This document shows positions 12,648 to 24,091 of a stretch of 64,000 nucleotides of DNA, in pieces. The position numbers and the translations under genes are program-made. The DNA is taken from positions 744,501-808,500 of the forward strand of contig JANTQA010000051.1 in the NCBI GenBank assembly GCA_027625915.1, in the 5' to 3' direction. A model generated the notes under the pieces. The model was given only the letters and a program-made list of their open reading frames with translations. It was not told where the DNA came from and did not search any database. Within the stretch, counting starts at the first letter, position 1. Each line of letters opens with the position of its first letter. The stretch is from Anaeramoeba flamelloides. Taxonomy: Eukaryota > Metamonada > Anaeramoebidae.

Positions 12648-13163
12648 ATTGTTAACAAAGTGTGAATTACACTCAAGATGTCCTTTTACTTAAATTTTCC
12701 TCAAAGGTAATTTAAGCGTAATTTCATAGATTTGACGATTCTTCCAGGGAAAGACACACCCAAAATTTTTATGTTTAAAAAGTAAAAGCAAAAAATTGAA
12801 TTGAAAAAAGTATAAAAAACAAAAGAATAAAATTTAAAAAGGGTTTATAAGGAGCAATTGGTAAAAAATCAAAAAAAAAAAAACTGCTACCAATGACCAT
12901 CCTTTTTGAAGAAATTCCCAAAAGCACAACTACAACACTTATGGTCACTACAATAATTTGATAATTGATCATGAATGTTCACTTGGTTATCGTTTAATTT
13001 GTTCTAATTTATTTTTGTATTTTTGATCTGATTTTCAAAAAACCGTTATTTATTTTTAAAACCTTTTTTTACTTTTTCTTTTTTATTTTCAAGTTACTCA
13101 CATTTTTGTGTTTTAGTGGTATCAGTATTTGTCAGTACCAACTTGATCTTTTTCCTTTTTAAC
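12648..13163 (-). mobile_element. SINE-like element S, copy 1 (LINE-type 3' tail)
   Basis: This non-coding element of about 0.52 kb lies in reverse orientation. The inverted copy is at 14199-14730 and a third at 32341-33570. All three begin near AAAAAGATCAAG and end in a block of about 90 bases shared with the LINE 3' end (GAGTGTAATTNACACTT plus a TAATAA tail). Internal landmarks include CAAGTGAACATTCATGATCA and ACCAATTGCTCCTTATAAAC. I see no clear Pol III A/B boxes. Confidence 0.65.
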
Positions 13164-13537
13164 ATCTTCTATAAATAAAATAAAACATGAAAAAAATTAA
13201 ATGAAAAAATAAAATTAGTAAAATGTGAGAACAATAATTCCCTAATTATTTTTTTTTAAATTTTTCCTCTATTTTAAGTGAATTGTGAAGATTAAATCGA
13301 TGTAAAAATTATTGAATCATTCAGAATTCAAAAAGAATATTTAAATGGTAAAAAAAAAACAAAATAGAAAGAAATAAAAAAATTGTATTGTCATTCCATT
13401 TTGTATAAATAAAATGAAAAAAATAAAAAATAATAATTAAAGATTAATGAAAAAAAAAAAATAATCAAATAGTATAAATACACAAACATATCAAAAATAA
13501 TAAATAGAATCCTTAAAAATATATGTGTATTTATTTT

Positions 13538-16500
13538 TTAATTCAAGGTTGTAATTATCAAATATAAGAAACCGTCTGGGTGGGAGCAACTAGCTGATAA
13601 AAACGCAAGAGGGGTATTTAGAGGTGGAGTAATCCCTTGTATTAAATATGTCATTGGTACTGTTTTTCCATTCTCAACTAATTGCAAATTTTTAAAAATA
13701 TCTAACAATGTAATCAATTCTTCTGTTTCTTGATTTATTGGTTTTATTGGTTTTTGAATACATTGTTTATTTAAAAATATTCTAATTGCAAGCGAAGGTT
13801 GTTCGTAATATTTTATTTCTAATGGTTGGACTGATCTTTTATATTCATCAAAACTCACTATTATAAAATTGTGATAAAATAAATAAATGTACAAAAAGGA
13901 TATGTTTATATATACAGAATTGGATGAAAGAAAGGTTTAGATTATAATTCAATTATTTTTTTACAAAATTTGTTCATTATTGCTTGATCAGCAAAGTAAT
14001 TATTTTGAAGGAAAAAGTTATAAAATTTTTTTTTAATAAATCAAATTTGGTGATTTGTGCTCCTCTCATTGTCTCTTCATCATAGAGTTCCATGCTACGC
14101 TTAAGGATTTATTTAATTCTATTTTTAGCAATAAACAAGTATTTTATTTTTTTTTCCATTTTCCCCTGGCTGAATCTTCTTTATATTGAGAAGAAAAGTT
14201 AAAAAGGAAAAAGATCAAGTGGTTGCTTGTTAATACTATGAGACACTGAAACACGAAAGTATGCGTAACCTGGAAATAAAAACGAAAAAGCAAAGGCTAG
14301 ACATGACCAAAGGTTTGAAGCAAATCAGATCAAAAAAAACAAAAAAAAAATGAAATTACAACAATTTAAATAACGATAACCAAGTGAACATTCATGATCA
14401 ATTATCAAATATTATTAAATCAACCAAAAGTATTGTAGTTGTGATTTTGGGAGGTTAATTAAAGATAGCATTGTTTTTTTTTTTTTGATTTTTTACCAAT
14501 TGCTCCTTATAAACCCTTTTTAAATTTCAATTTTTTTTTCTTTTTCTTTTTTCCTTTTTTCCATTCAATTTTTTGTTTTTTCTTTTTTAACATAAAAAAA
14601 AATGGGATGTGTCTTTCCCTTGAACAATTGTCAAATCTATGATTTTATGCTTAAATTACCTTTGAGGAAAATTTAAGTAAAAGGAAATTTAGAGTGTAAT
14701 TTACACTTCTTTTCATCAATAATAAAAAATAAATTGGAATATATTTTTTTGTTCACATTAATAAATAAATTCAGTTAATTAATTATAATTTGAACGAATT
14801 TTTGGGAATTATTTAAAAAATAAATGTTTATTTAAAAAGTTCTATACGAACCTATTTTTAATATTTTTATACAATAAGTTTTTTTTTTTTTGAACAGATA
14901 TTTCTGGTTTATTTTCCAGGATCTGTTATTCAATTAAATTTTTATATCCAAAACAAAAAAAAAATTAGAATAAATTTTCTGATCATTATTTTTTATTTCT
15001 TTCTAGTTGGTTATATTAAAGTGTTTTAAAAAGAATTTCTAAATGTTGGAAATAATGATATTTTTCATGGATGATAGTTTTCTTTTTTTAAATGAAAATC
15101 TATATTTTAATTTTTTCAAAAAGGAAAGAAATTTTTCTATTAAATTTTGAAATAGGAAGTTATTCTTCCCTTCAAAATAAATCGAATTTTCAATATTAAA
15201 TTTAAGAGAAATTTTATCAGATCATGAAAACTTCATTTTGGATTTCTTCTAAATATAATTAATGAGAACTCAAAAGAATAACAAAAAATAAAATGAAATT
15301 TTACAGAATTTTTTCAATATTTTTTTCTGTTATTATGAAAAAAGGAGTACAAATAAAAAATCCTTTAGTTTGGAAACAAATGCTGTAATTAATCTAAATT
15401 GGCTATTTATAATCATGTTATAAAATATAAACTCCAATTCAAAATTTTTAACACACCAAAATTCGATTTTTGAAAAAAAAAACTTATTTAATCAATTCAA
15501 GAAGAAATACCAAATTAGAACTATTTGCTAATTGAAATGTTAACACTTTTTTATAAATTACAATAATCACAAAACAAAAAATAAATAATTATCAATACAA
15601 ATAAATCATGGGGGTGTTAAAAATTTTGGAGAGAGCAAAACAAAAAAATTGATTGGTAAATTAATGTTGAAATTCTATTAGGAATATTGATCGATCAAAT
15701 GATTAGATACTACCAATTAATTTTATTTGAGTTCTTCTATTTGGAACAACTCAACTTTAACCTAATATCAATTGTTGAAAAAAAAATTTATCAACCAAAA
15801 CAAGTTAGGTAATTCAAAAAATGAAATGAAAACAAACTAAAACGAAAAGATGAAAAAATGATTTTCATATTTTACAAAAATCAAAATTGTTTACAATTGG
15901 AATGAAATTGTATTGTTATGATTGTTTGGAACGTTTTAGCTGTGTGGAAAATTTTGAATTTTGGTTTATAATATTTGAAATCACAAAAAAGAGACAAATA
16001 TTTTTGATCTTTTAAGAATAAATTAAACATTTATTATAAACCATTATTGAAATATTAATAATTTTATTGAAAATTCCAAAATAATTCAGAAATTTTGATT
16101 TATAAAAATCAATCATTGCACCAGAAATGAAAAGTAAAGAACTCAAAAATATTAAGAATAATTACATACCCATTTTTTTTTTACTTTTCAAATGCATATT
16201 TATTTACGTATATCATTCTGTTGAATCTCTGAAATAGTTGAAAAACTTTTAATTTTTTTTGAAAAAACATGTTTTTTTTCATAAAACTCACTTAAAATAA
16301 AAGTAAAAATTAACAAGGAAAATCAAATAAAGCTTACAATTTTTTAAACCGTTCCAAATATTGGCCATGATGTTTTCTGTTATTTTTTGTGTAATTGTCG
16401 CAGATTTTGATAATAAAAAACAAGATTCTTTAAAAGTTGAAGCATAATAATTGTAGAATTCGGTTTCATTTTCAAATTCAATAAATTTTTTTGGTACTTT

Positions 16501-19500
16501 TTCAAAGTTAATTTGGAGATTCATTGGCATTTTTTCTGGGTGGTTTGTACTTTTACATACCATATCAAAAAAGACACCCGTTGGTGCATTCCTATTTTTT
16601 TTTATTTTTGTTTTTGTTTTTGTTTTTTAAATTATTTTTATTTTTGTTTTTTATTTTATTATTGTTTTTGTTTTTTATTTTATTTTTATTTTTGTTTTTT
16701 ATTTTATTATTGTTTTTATTTTTATTTTATTATTTTTTTTTTTGTTTTTTTTTTTTATTCAATTTTTATTGTTATTTTTATATTTTTGTTTATATTTTTT
16801 TTTATTCATGTATTTGAATTTTATTTTTTATAATCTCAATTTTTGGAATTGATTTTATCGTTTAATTAAGAATTAAAATTAAGAGATCTTATAATTTTTA
16901 TTTTTTTTTAAAGATCGAAATTATATAATATTTGGTTTATTTAAATTTTGATTAAAAAAAGAAAGAATTTCAAATTATTGATTTATTTTGGCTATTAATC
17001 AATATATTATTATTCTATGTTATAATTATACAATGAGATTTAAAAACAGAACCTTTTATTTATTTTATTTTTTATCATTTTTTGGGAAAGCATTAATGAT
17101 GTTAATTACTGATTTATGAGATGTCTTTCACAAAAATTCCAGTGTTTTGTTTTGTTTTTTTCTTTTCTTTTTATTATTTTAAGGAAATAAGTCTATATTA
17201 AACTTTGAAATGAAGAATTTTCACCTAAACTTTGTTTCAGTCAAAGGGGAAAATCCAAAAAAAAACATTTTTTTTTTTTTTATTATTGAAGAAGTGTAAA
17301 TTACACTCTAGTTGCCCTTAGACTTAAATTCCCTTTCAGAAATTTAAGCGTAAAATCATAGATTTCACGATTATTAATTAATGAAAATAATTTCAAACTA
17401 TCACAGTTTAAAAATCAATTCATCAAGATTTATTTGTTTCAATTTATTGTGAAAAATTAATCTATCTTTTTCATAGAAAGGACATATCCATAAAAAGTGA
17501 TCAATATTTTCTATAATTTCCTTCTGTTGATATTTTAAACATAATGGACAAAATTTATTTGAATTTTTATTAATTACATAGTAATATCTATTTAAACAGT
17601 TAGTGAATGTTCTGAATTTTAGAATTGTTGAACTTGAGGGATAACTTAAATATTTTTGGGTTTTAAATAAATAATTTTGATTTTTTATTATTGTGAAATA
17701 TTTTTGGACCTTCCAACTTGTTGAATTCAACAGCTCATTATATGTGTATTTGTATATTTCTTTTTTTAGTTCGATAATATCTTTTGAATTCCAATTAATT
17801 TTATTATTTATTCTTTGATTAAACTTTAATAATTTTTCTAAATTAGGAAGAGATAAATTTCCTAATTTCTTTTTGAATTTAAATTTCTTTTTATTGATAG
17901 AAATTATCATATTTTCAATTTTAAATTCTGTTTTGTAAATAAGAATTGGTGTGTTTCTGTTTATTTTACATATTTCGGTAATACATGAATTAATCGAAGA
18001 ATTTAAATAATTTAAAGTTTTTATTTCATAATTATATATTTCCAACCCGTATGTCAATTGGCTTATGCAAAAAGATTTAAATAATCTAATTTTTAAACTA
18101 TTGTTAAGCGAGTTTTTATTGAATAACTGTTTGCAGTTGTTATATGTTTCTTTCGCCTTTTTTAAGTTATAAACTATATGCGAAATTTTATCTAAATAAA
18201 TACCCAAATATTTAATTTTTTTTAAGTCTTTTGAAACAACTGTTTTATCTTTATTAGGTTGTAATCCAAATTGAATAATTATTTCATATATTGAATTTAA
18301 TTTCTGATTTAATTGATTTCTATTTCCTTTAATAATTAAAATTAAATCATCTGCAAACATTTGACAATGGTTCGTTAATGGAATGATTTTTAATAAAAGA
18401 AAGTGTGATATTAGAGCAAATAAAATAGGTGATAATGGGTCTCCTTGGAATATACCAAGACCTTCTCCTTGATAATATTTTAATAAAAAAAAATTAATAA
18501 TTTTATTTATAATAAATTTTTTTATTGTTTTTCTAATTATTTTAAAACTAATTGAATCAAAAAAATTTAGCTATATCAATCATTATAATATAAGTTTTAT
18601 TATTTTCATTTTCATTATTTGATTTTATCATATTAAAAGTATTTAAGAAGTTTAATACTGCAATACGAGTATCATATTTTTTTCTAAACCCAAATTGAGA
18701 TTTATGAATAAATTCCAAACAGGGTTCGATTAGTTTATATAACATTTTTAGAAATAATCTTGGTAGACTTTGATTAATAGAAATTGGTCGATAATTCAAA
18801 GCTACCCCTTCGTTTCCTTTTTTGTGGATAAATAAAATTGATCTTTTTTTAATATATTCAATATTATTCTTATCTGGGTTAGTTAGCCAGAAAAAAAAAA
18901 CATTTTTTTCAAATATCAATTATTTTATATAATTAACCTTTGAAGAACAAATAAGAAATCAGAAGAATAATACACATAAAATAAATGTTGATATCCGTCT
19001 GAAATAAACTGATTAATCAATGAATTTTCTTATAAAATTGAAAAACTCAAATTCTTAGTGATACATTGAAAAAAACAAGAACGTTCATTTTGATCTCCTA
19101 CTGGTATTTGAATAATAAATAGGAAACATTTTTCACTTCATTTTACATAGTTTTCTTTTAGAAATCAAGTCCCCAAACGAATTAGGTTGGTGTTTGTGGT
19201 CTCTATTTGAAAAAGGAAATGAAAATGAAGCGAAAATTTTTCACATTTATTATTCAAATATAAGGATCAAAGATTGAATAAAATTCAAATAGAAATCAAT
19301 ATGATTTCTCAACAATCTTTACATGGTTTCAATAACCTTAGAATAACACGTTTTTACACAAGTGACTATTGATCTTGCAATAAAAAAAATTTTTTGCAAC
19401 TGAATTAGGTGTTAGCAAAAAAACAAAAATACAAAAATGTGGAAAAATGATTTCAATTTTGGAATTTCTGAAAATAAATTTTTTCTTCTAATATCCATGC

Positions 19501-22500
19501 AAACCCTTTAAACACAGGCGATTTACCCATTACAACTGGAAAACTTTGAATGGAAAATGGTTTATTTTGGGACAAACTAGTTAAAGATTTACCTTTTAAA
19601 TTTAAGGATCAAGTAATTATGGTGAAAAATAATTTTTTTATATTGAAAAAAAAATTTTAACAATTTTTAATGAATTCTTCATACGTATTAAAAACAAATT
19701 AACCTGTGGTGTATAATAGATTTCTAAAAATCAAAAATTATAAAAAAAAAAAGGGTATTTTTTTAGAAAAAAATCTCCAAAGAAAGCCACTCAATTTCCA
19801 ATTTAATTCATTGTGAATTATAATTTTGAATACAGCTGTGTCAATTTCGAAGTGTCGTTCTTTAGTGCTTTTTGGGAACTTCAAAGATTTTTTTTCATTT
19901 TTTTTTATTTGGTAAAAAGGTTATTTTTATCTAAAGAATATAACAAATTCCTTACTTTGTTAAATTTAGAGGGTTACAAAATAACCAAAAATTGGTTTAA
20001 ATTGAATTAAATCGATTAAGTAATGAAAGAAAACAATTTTTTTCTTCTAATTTTGAATTTTTGAATTTGGAAATAAAAAACAAGAAAATGATTTTATGAA
20101 TTTTTTTTTTCTAAAATTTGAGTTTTTTCTACATTGAAAGAAGTTTAATTTCACAAAATCGTTTTTTGTAGTAAGGGACCACTTGAGTATGGAGCAAATT
20201 CACGGTAAGTGACTCGATCCTTAACAAAAATTTTTTAAGATAATTTTTTTTTGTAAAAAGCAGATCAGTTTTTCAAAAACTAAAGGAGTTTATTATTTGA
20301 AAAGGGATTTATGCCAATGGGTTTTTTGTTTTTGAAAAAGAAAGAAAAAATGTCAAAAAAAAATTGATAGTTCTCTCCAGTTATAATAAACTGTCCTTAT
20401 CAATTTTTTTTTGGAAACAAATTAATCAAATTAAAGAAAGAGCAAATATCTATTTACTATAATTTTCCAATTAATAAATTGAAATTTTTTCTTTCAAGCA
20501 CTCAATCTTGTTTCTTAATAGTGTGTTGGAAAAATAAAAAAATCTTTACAAAACAATGAAAAACACAAATTCTCTGATTAGTGTGTATCTTGGTTTCTTA
20601 AATTTTTAAGAATGAATTTAAATTTTTTTTAAATTAGAATTTAATAGTATTCGTTTTAATTTTGTCTTTGTTTGCTTGGTTAGTAATTTAATCATTTAAA
20701 ACTGATAAATTCAAGTAAATTCTTGAAAATTTTTGTTTCATTTTTCATTTTGGAAATTTTTAACCTCAGTATTGAATATAGTGTTTTTAGGACTTTAAAT
20801 TCAAAGAAACGTTGTAGAATTAGTTGGAATTCAAAATATTCTTTGTTAAGGATTGTTTAGAAAGAATAGTTTATTGAGTTTGATAAAATGGAAATTGAAT
20901 TAAAAATTTTTTGAATTTAACCATTTTCACAGCCAACTAAAATTTAAAAAAAAATTAATGCCTGAAAGGTGAATTTACTTATACTTTGAAGCAATAGATA
21001 TCACCAAAATTAGGTAAATTCGGCGTTTTTTAATTTTAGTTACTCTTTAGAGTTATTGAAATTTTATAAAACTATTGTTTTTGTTTATGGTTGAATAATC
21101 AGATTTTCATCTGCATTAAATAGAAAATTCAAAGTTTGTAAAGAAATTGAATATCAAAAAAATTAATTCTTTGATTTACTTTTTGGAATTTCGAAATAGA
21201 AAAATGATAATCATTTATTACAAATTAATTGTTGATTAATTTAAGCAATCTCTTGATAAAAATCATTTTATAGTATTTTCCATTAATCATCAACTAAATT
21301 CCAAAATTTTGGACACAGTTTAAACAGTTGAAAGAATAACCATACCACACTTTACATTCAATTTGGAAATAATTTTGATTTTACCAAACTATTTCATTTT
21401 TTGTCTTTTTTGTTTTTGTTTTCATTTACTTTTTTCCAGTTACTTAATCTGTTTCCTTAGATCTGGAATTTGTTTTCGATGGTTGGTAGAAGGTTAATGT
21501 TGAGTTTGTTAAATTGAAAAATCACCATACAATTGGTAGATGGTATCTTATCGTTTGATCGATCAAAATTTTTGGTGAAATTTTAACAAATTTACCAATA
21601 CATTTTTTGTTCTCGCTAGTTTCATTATTTTGGACACACCAATTTTTATTTTTTTGTTTTATATTTTTTTCTTTTATTAGGTTGAAAATGATTACTTATA
21701 AAAAAATTAATACTATGTGTAACTTAAATGTAGTTTTAGTATTAGGTTTGGAAAAATATAATAAATTGAGTTTTATTTTACCTATTTTTGAATTTGGGTG
21801 TGTCCAAATTTTTGGAATGCGGTTTATATCCAAATAAAGAAGTGAATTACACCTGGTTTCGTAATCATATTTAAATTTGCAACTTACAAAAAGCATAATA
21901 TTTTTTTTTTTACTTCTTTTAATGCTAAAATTATAAATTAACAAAAGAGATCTATAGCTTTGAAAAGCCACAACAATTTCGATTAGATTTGTCCAAAATA
22001 GATTTAATAGATGGGTGGGGAATGAAAGTGTTTATTTATTTGAATTTATCAATAATTTAAGAGATTTATTGCCTTTGAAAAGAAAGGCATTCTGATTTAA
22101 TCACTTTTAATTAATGTTATTTTCCCATTAATAAACCAAAATTTTTATTTCAGGTTTTCAATATTTTTCGAATTATTTTTTTTTTTTTTTTACATAATTT
22201 GCTCTTTTGATTGTGAATTTAGTTAATCTTGAAAATATTCTTTATAAAGAGCTGTTTTAAAAGAAACAAAAGTTTTTGCAATTCCAAAAAAAAAGTGAAA
22301 ATGGGAAAAAAAGCTCAAGACAGTTTTTAATTGGGAACCTTAATAGAATCACAGAAATCACAGAAATCACAAAATGTAAGATCAATTAATAGAAGAAACA
22401 AATTAAGTTTAAAGAATAACCTATTATATTATTTTCAATCGTATCAAACGATGAAAATTTAGATCTACTTGGTTATTGAAATCTGGAAGTCGTTTGGAAG

Positions 22501-24091
22501 ATTTCAAAAATAGTTCACTTTTTTGAACAAATTTTTAATGATAGATCAATCAAAAAACCATATACACTTCATAAAGATAGTATTAAAAAAACTGTTATTG
22601 TATTGAATCCTCCATTTTGTCTTTAATCTATTTATTTTTTCTTTTATTAATTGATCTTATTTTTCATTTCCGGGTTTCTGTGATTTCTGTGATTCTACTA
22701 AGGTTCCCAATTAAAAACTGTATTGAGCTTTTTTTCTTGTTTCACTTTTTTTCCCAAATATTTACTGGTATTTGAATTCTAAATGGGAAAAAATTTTCAC
22801 TTCATTTTCCATATTTTTCTTTAATAAGAACACAGTTTTCAAAGAAGTAGGCTGCTAATTTAAAAACTCTATATAAAAAAGGAAATGGAAAATGAAGTGA
22901 AAATTTTTTCCCATTTAGAATTCAAATGGCAGTAGTTGAAAAAACAACAAGTGCTTTTCAAAATCAAAAGAAATGATAATTTCTAGAGACTTAATTAAGC
23001 TTTCTGATTGAACTTTTTGATAAAATTTTATTTGATTTTTACAGTATTTAGCATTGGTATCTAGAAACCCCAAATAATTCGGAAATTTTTTCCCTTAATT
23101 TCTTTTATGGAACCTCGTTGAGTAATTTCAAAATTAACTCAACCAAAAAAATTCATTAGGTATAAAGATTAAGGATTATTTAATTATTGGGTTGGGGGTA
23201 AAGATGATAAAAAAAAAAAAAAAAAAGCACATCTTTAATTTTAATAAGTAGGTAATGTCAAAAAAAGGTTTGTTTTGAAATTAAATATTTTAAAAACAAA
23301 AAGGAACAATTTACAGAAACAAAAGTTTTTGTTAAGTGAAAACAGAAATACGATCGAAAGATAAAAACGAAAAAAAGTCGTTTATTTTTTTTTTTCATTC
23401 AAAAACAAAAAGAAAAAAAAGTGGCGAGCTTCTTCTTTGCGACTCGAAGTAAAACAAAACTTTGTTGGAAAAAAATCTCAATACACTTGAATTGTTTTGG
23501 AATTTTTTGAAAGTAGAATTTGGTAACAAATTTTCAAACAGATTTTTTTTGTTTGTTTCTCCTTAACGTTGAATAGAAGAAAAACAAAAACAAAAACGAA
23601 AAAAAAAAAATTATTTGTTGTATTTTTTTTTGAAAGAAGGAAATAAAGTTTCTTTTGTGAAAAAAAGAATGTAAACTTACCATCTGACAGGTTCGGAATT
23701 GAATTGTAAATAAAAATTTTTGTTGTTGATCTCTAATTCTTTTAAAACTGGTTCAAAATGATTAAAAATCTTTTCTTTCTCAAAATACAAATAACTTGAA
23801 CGAGGCACAGACATCTATTTTTAAGAAAAGCATACAAAACGGGGTTTTATTTTGTTGTCGTGTTTCCAATTTTTGTAAGGAAATAATTTAGTTCAGGCTT
23901 GTTGTTTGGAAAAAAGAAAAAAAGAATTAAAAAAAATTTTCAAAGTAAGATTTAAGGATTAAAAACTTTCATACAAATAATGGCCTGAAAGGTGTTTGAA
24001 GCTGTGTTGTATATTTTGATGGTAAATTAATAATAATAGGAATATAACATGCCCAATTTTCTGTGTTTATATGTACAATAGTTCGTTCCAT
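13538..24091 (-). CDS. ATG5: ATG5, autophagy protein (ATG12 acceptor), four exons
   Basis: ATG5 is covalently joined to ATG12 and, with ATG16, lipidates ATG8 during autophagosome formation. Exons: 24091-23975 (117 bp), 23814-23681 (134 bp), 16591-16338 (254 bp), 13857-13538 (320 bp). Introns start GTATGA, GTAAGT and GTAAGC and all end TAG. Phases 0, 2 and 1 fit exactly and give 274 aa, close to human ATG5 (275). Exon 2 ends ...PVR and its last two bases plus the next exon's first base make Trp, giving W-N-A-P-T-G-V-F-F-D, the family's 'WHYPIGLLFD'. Exon 3 carries MPMNLQINFEKVPKKF and the lysine in ASTFKESC (residue 138), which aligns with human K130, the ATG12 attachment site. Exon 4 ends in QGITPPLNTPLAFLS and HPDGFLYL, the family's C-terminal signature. 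Introns 2 (7089 bp) and 3 (2480 bp) hold transposons; intron 1 is 160 bp. Confidence 0.93.
14199..14730 (+). mobile_element. SINE-like element S, copy 2
   Basis: This is the inverted counterpart of the copy at 12648-13163, so the two face each other around ATG5 exon 4. It starts GTTAAAAAGGAAAAAGATCA and ends TAGAGTGTAATTTACACTTC followed by an AATAATAAAA tail, matching the LINE 3' end. It lies antisense to ATG5, within its intron 3. Confidence 0.7.
15430..15973 (+). mobile_element. Inverted-repeat element, family C, copy 2
   Basis: Close relative of 6087-6617 in the same orientation. The ends are AAACTCCAATTCAAAATTTT and the complement of AAACCAAAATTCAAAATTTT. It is non-coding and lies inside ATG5 intron 3. 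Confidence 0.65.
17257..17274. repeat. Target-site duplication of the LINE, left copy
   Basis: AAAAAAAAACATTTTTTT lies next to the LINE 3' tail and is repeated at 18892-18909. Comparison with the uninterrupted A copy at 33.1 kb puts the insertion at exactly this A/T junction. Confidence 0.65.
17275..18891 (-). mobile_element. 5'-truncated LINE (non-LTR retrotransposon), family L
   Basis: The element is about 1.6 kb in minus orientation, flanked by an 18-bp duplication. Its 3' end, on its own strand, is GAGTGTAATTTACACTTCTT followed by CAATAATA and a poly-A tail. The 5' side begins within the reverse-transcriptase domain, so the endonuclease and any ORF1 are missing, as expected for incomplete target-primed reverse transcription. 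It is probably an L1-like clade member, judged only from the RT motifs and C-terminal Cys/His motif. It is inserted into element A within ATG5 intron 2, in the same orientation as ATG5. Confidence 0.85.
17401..18890 (-). pseudogene. LINE reverse transcriptase, partial, one frame break
   Basis: Two frames on the minus strand encode consecutive RT motifs. From 18890 to about 18560: LFIHKKGN and NYRPISINQSLPRLFLKMLY, then MIDIAKFFD. In the second frame: GIFQGDPLSPILF (about 18470-18420) and the catalytic FADD at 18360-18349. After the thumb comes a Cys/His motif, CPLCLK...HFLWIC (about 17540-17470), typical of many LINE C-termini. The frame changes at a seven-base homopolymer at 18559-18565, so this copy probably cannot make a full enzyme. 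It is otherwise well preserved, so insertion is relatively recent compared with the remnant at 11.8 kb. Confidence 0.85.
18892..18909. repeat. Target-site duplication of the LINE, right copy
   Basis: A9-CA-T7, matching 17257-17274, at the truncated 5' end of the LINE. Element A sequence resumes immediately after it with CAAATATCAATTATTTTATA, the same as in the 33-kb copy read in reverse. Confidence 0.65.
19098..19261. mobile_element. Element B (palindromic MITE), copy 1, inside element A
   Basis: The segment is a near-perfect hairpin. CTACTGGTATTTGAATAATA at the left end is mirrored by TTATTCAAATA at the right, with arms containing TTTTTCACTTCATTTTAC and its complement. It is related to 22762-22935 and 32780-32945. 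Confidence 0.75.
20168..20201 (+). other. Splice-bounded coding-like 34-base segment, possible orphan exon
   Basis: On the plus strand, TTTTGTAG precedes and GTAAGTGACT follows a short stretch that can read KGPLEYGANSR, with better-balanced base composition than its surroundings. It lies antisense within ATG5 intron 2. No neighbouring exon was found, so it may be chance or a remnant. Confidence 0.2.
21301..21815 (-). mobile_element. Inverted-repeat element, family C, copy 3
   Basis: The termini are CCAAAATTTTGGACACAG and the complement of CCAAAAATTTGGACACACCC. A third TTTTGGACACACC motif lies internally at about 21628, so the element may be composite. It is the reverse-complement relative of 38043-38785. 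Confidence 0.65.
22290..22755. mobile_element. Inverted-repeat element, family K, complete-looking copy
   Basis: The terminal inverted repeats are about 80 bases. The left arm has AGTTTTTAATTGGGAACCTT and AATCACAGAAATCACAGAAA. The right arm has TTTCTGTGATTTCTGTGATT and AAGGTTCCCAATTAAAAACT, then TTTCACTTTTTTTCCCA. It is non-coding. Element B follows within seven bases. Confidence 0.75.
22762..22935. mobile_element. Element B (palindromic MITE), best-preserved copy
   Basis: The hairpin is almost perfect. The left arm TACTGGTATTTGAATTCTAA continues to GGGAAAAAATTTTCACTTCA, and the right arm is its complement, ending in GGCAGTAG. The loop region is about 60 bases and the element is non-coding. 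Confidence 0.8.

Larger units (their letters stand above)
13858..16337 (-). other. ATG5 intron 3 (about 2.5 kb, repeat-bearing)
   Basis: The intron runs from the GTAAGC donor at 16337 to the TAG acceptor at 13858. It contains SINE-like copy 2 (14199-14730) and family C copy 2 (15430-15973). The rest (14731-15429, 15974-16337 and 13858-14198) is A/T-rich without a supportable gene. On the minus strand near 14030-14110, a stretch reading MELYDEETMRGAQI is open but does not resemble ATG5 and is not bounded by matching splice sites. Confidence 0.8.
17232..19552 (-). mobile_element. Element A, copy 1, split by a LINE and carrying element B
   Basis: The termini read AAACTTTGTTTCAGTCAAAGG at the left and, on the other strand, CATTCAAAG at the right, an inverted repeat. 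The flanking parts are the reverse complement of the cleaner copy at about 32466-33166. A LINE (17275-18891) interrupts it near the left terminus, and a copy of element B sits at 19098-19261. The element encodes nothing of its own and looks like a non-autonomous DNA transposon. Confidence 0.75.
16592..23680 (-). other. ATG5 intron 2 (about 7.1 kb, transposon-packed)
   Basis: The donor is GTAAGT at 23680 and the acceptor is TAG at 16592. Inside, from low to high coordinate: an A/T-rich stretch with a (TTTTTA/TTTTTG)n tract (16600-16800), element A copy 1 carrying the LINE and element B (about 17232-19552), unassigned sequence (19553-21300) with a splice-bounded 34-base segment near 20170, family C copy 3 (21301-21815), family K (22290-22755) and element B (22762-22935). 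Nothing in 22936-23680 is gene-like. Confidence 0.85.

Noticed and set aside
14000-14110. Box C/D-like snoRNA (ATGATGA ... CTGA) in ATG5 intron 3
   Set aside because: There is no terminal stem and no recognisable guide region, and such short boxes are expected by chance here.
16513-16833. Phe/Tyr/Leu-rich plus-strand ORFs opposite ATG5 exon 3
   Set aside because: They are translations of a (TTTTTA/TTTTTG)n low-complexity tract and antisense to a clearly identified exon.
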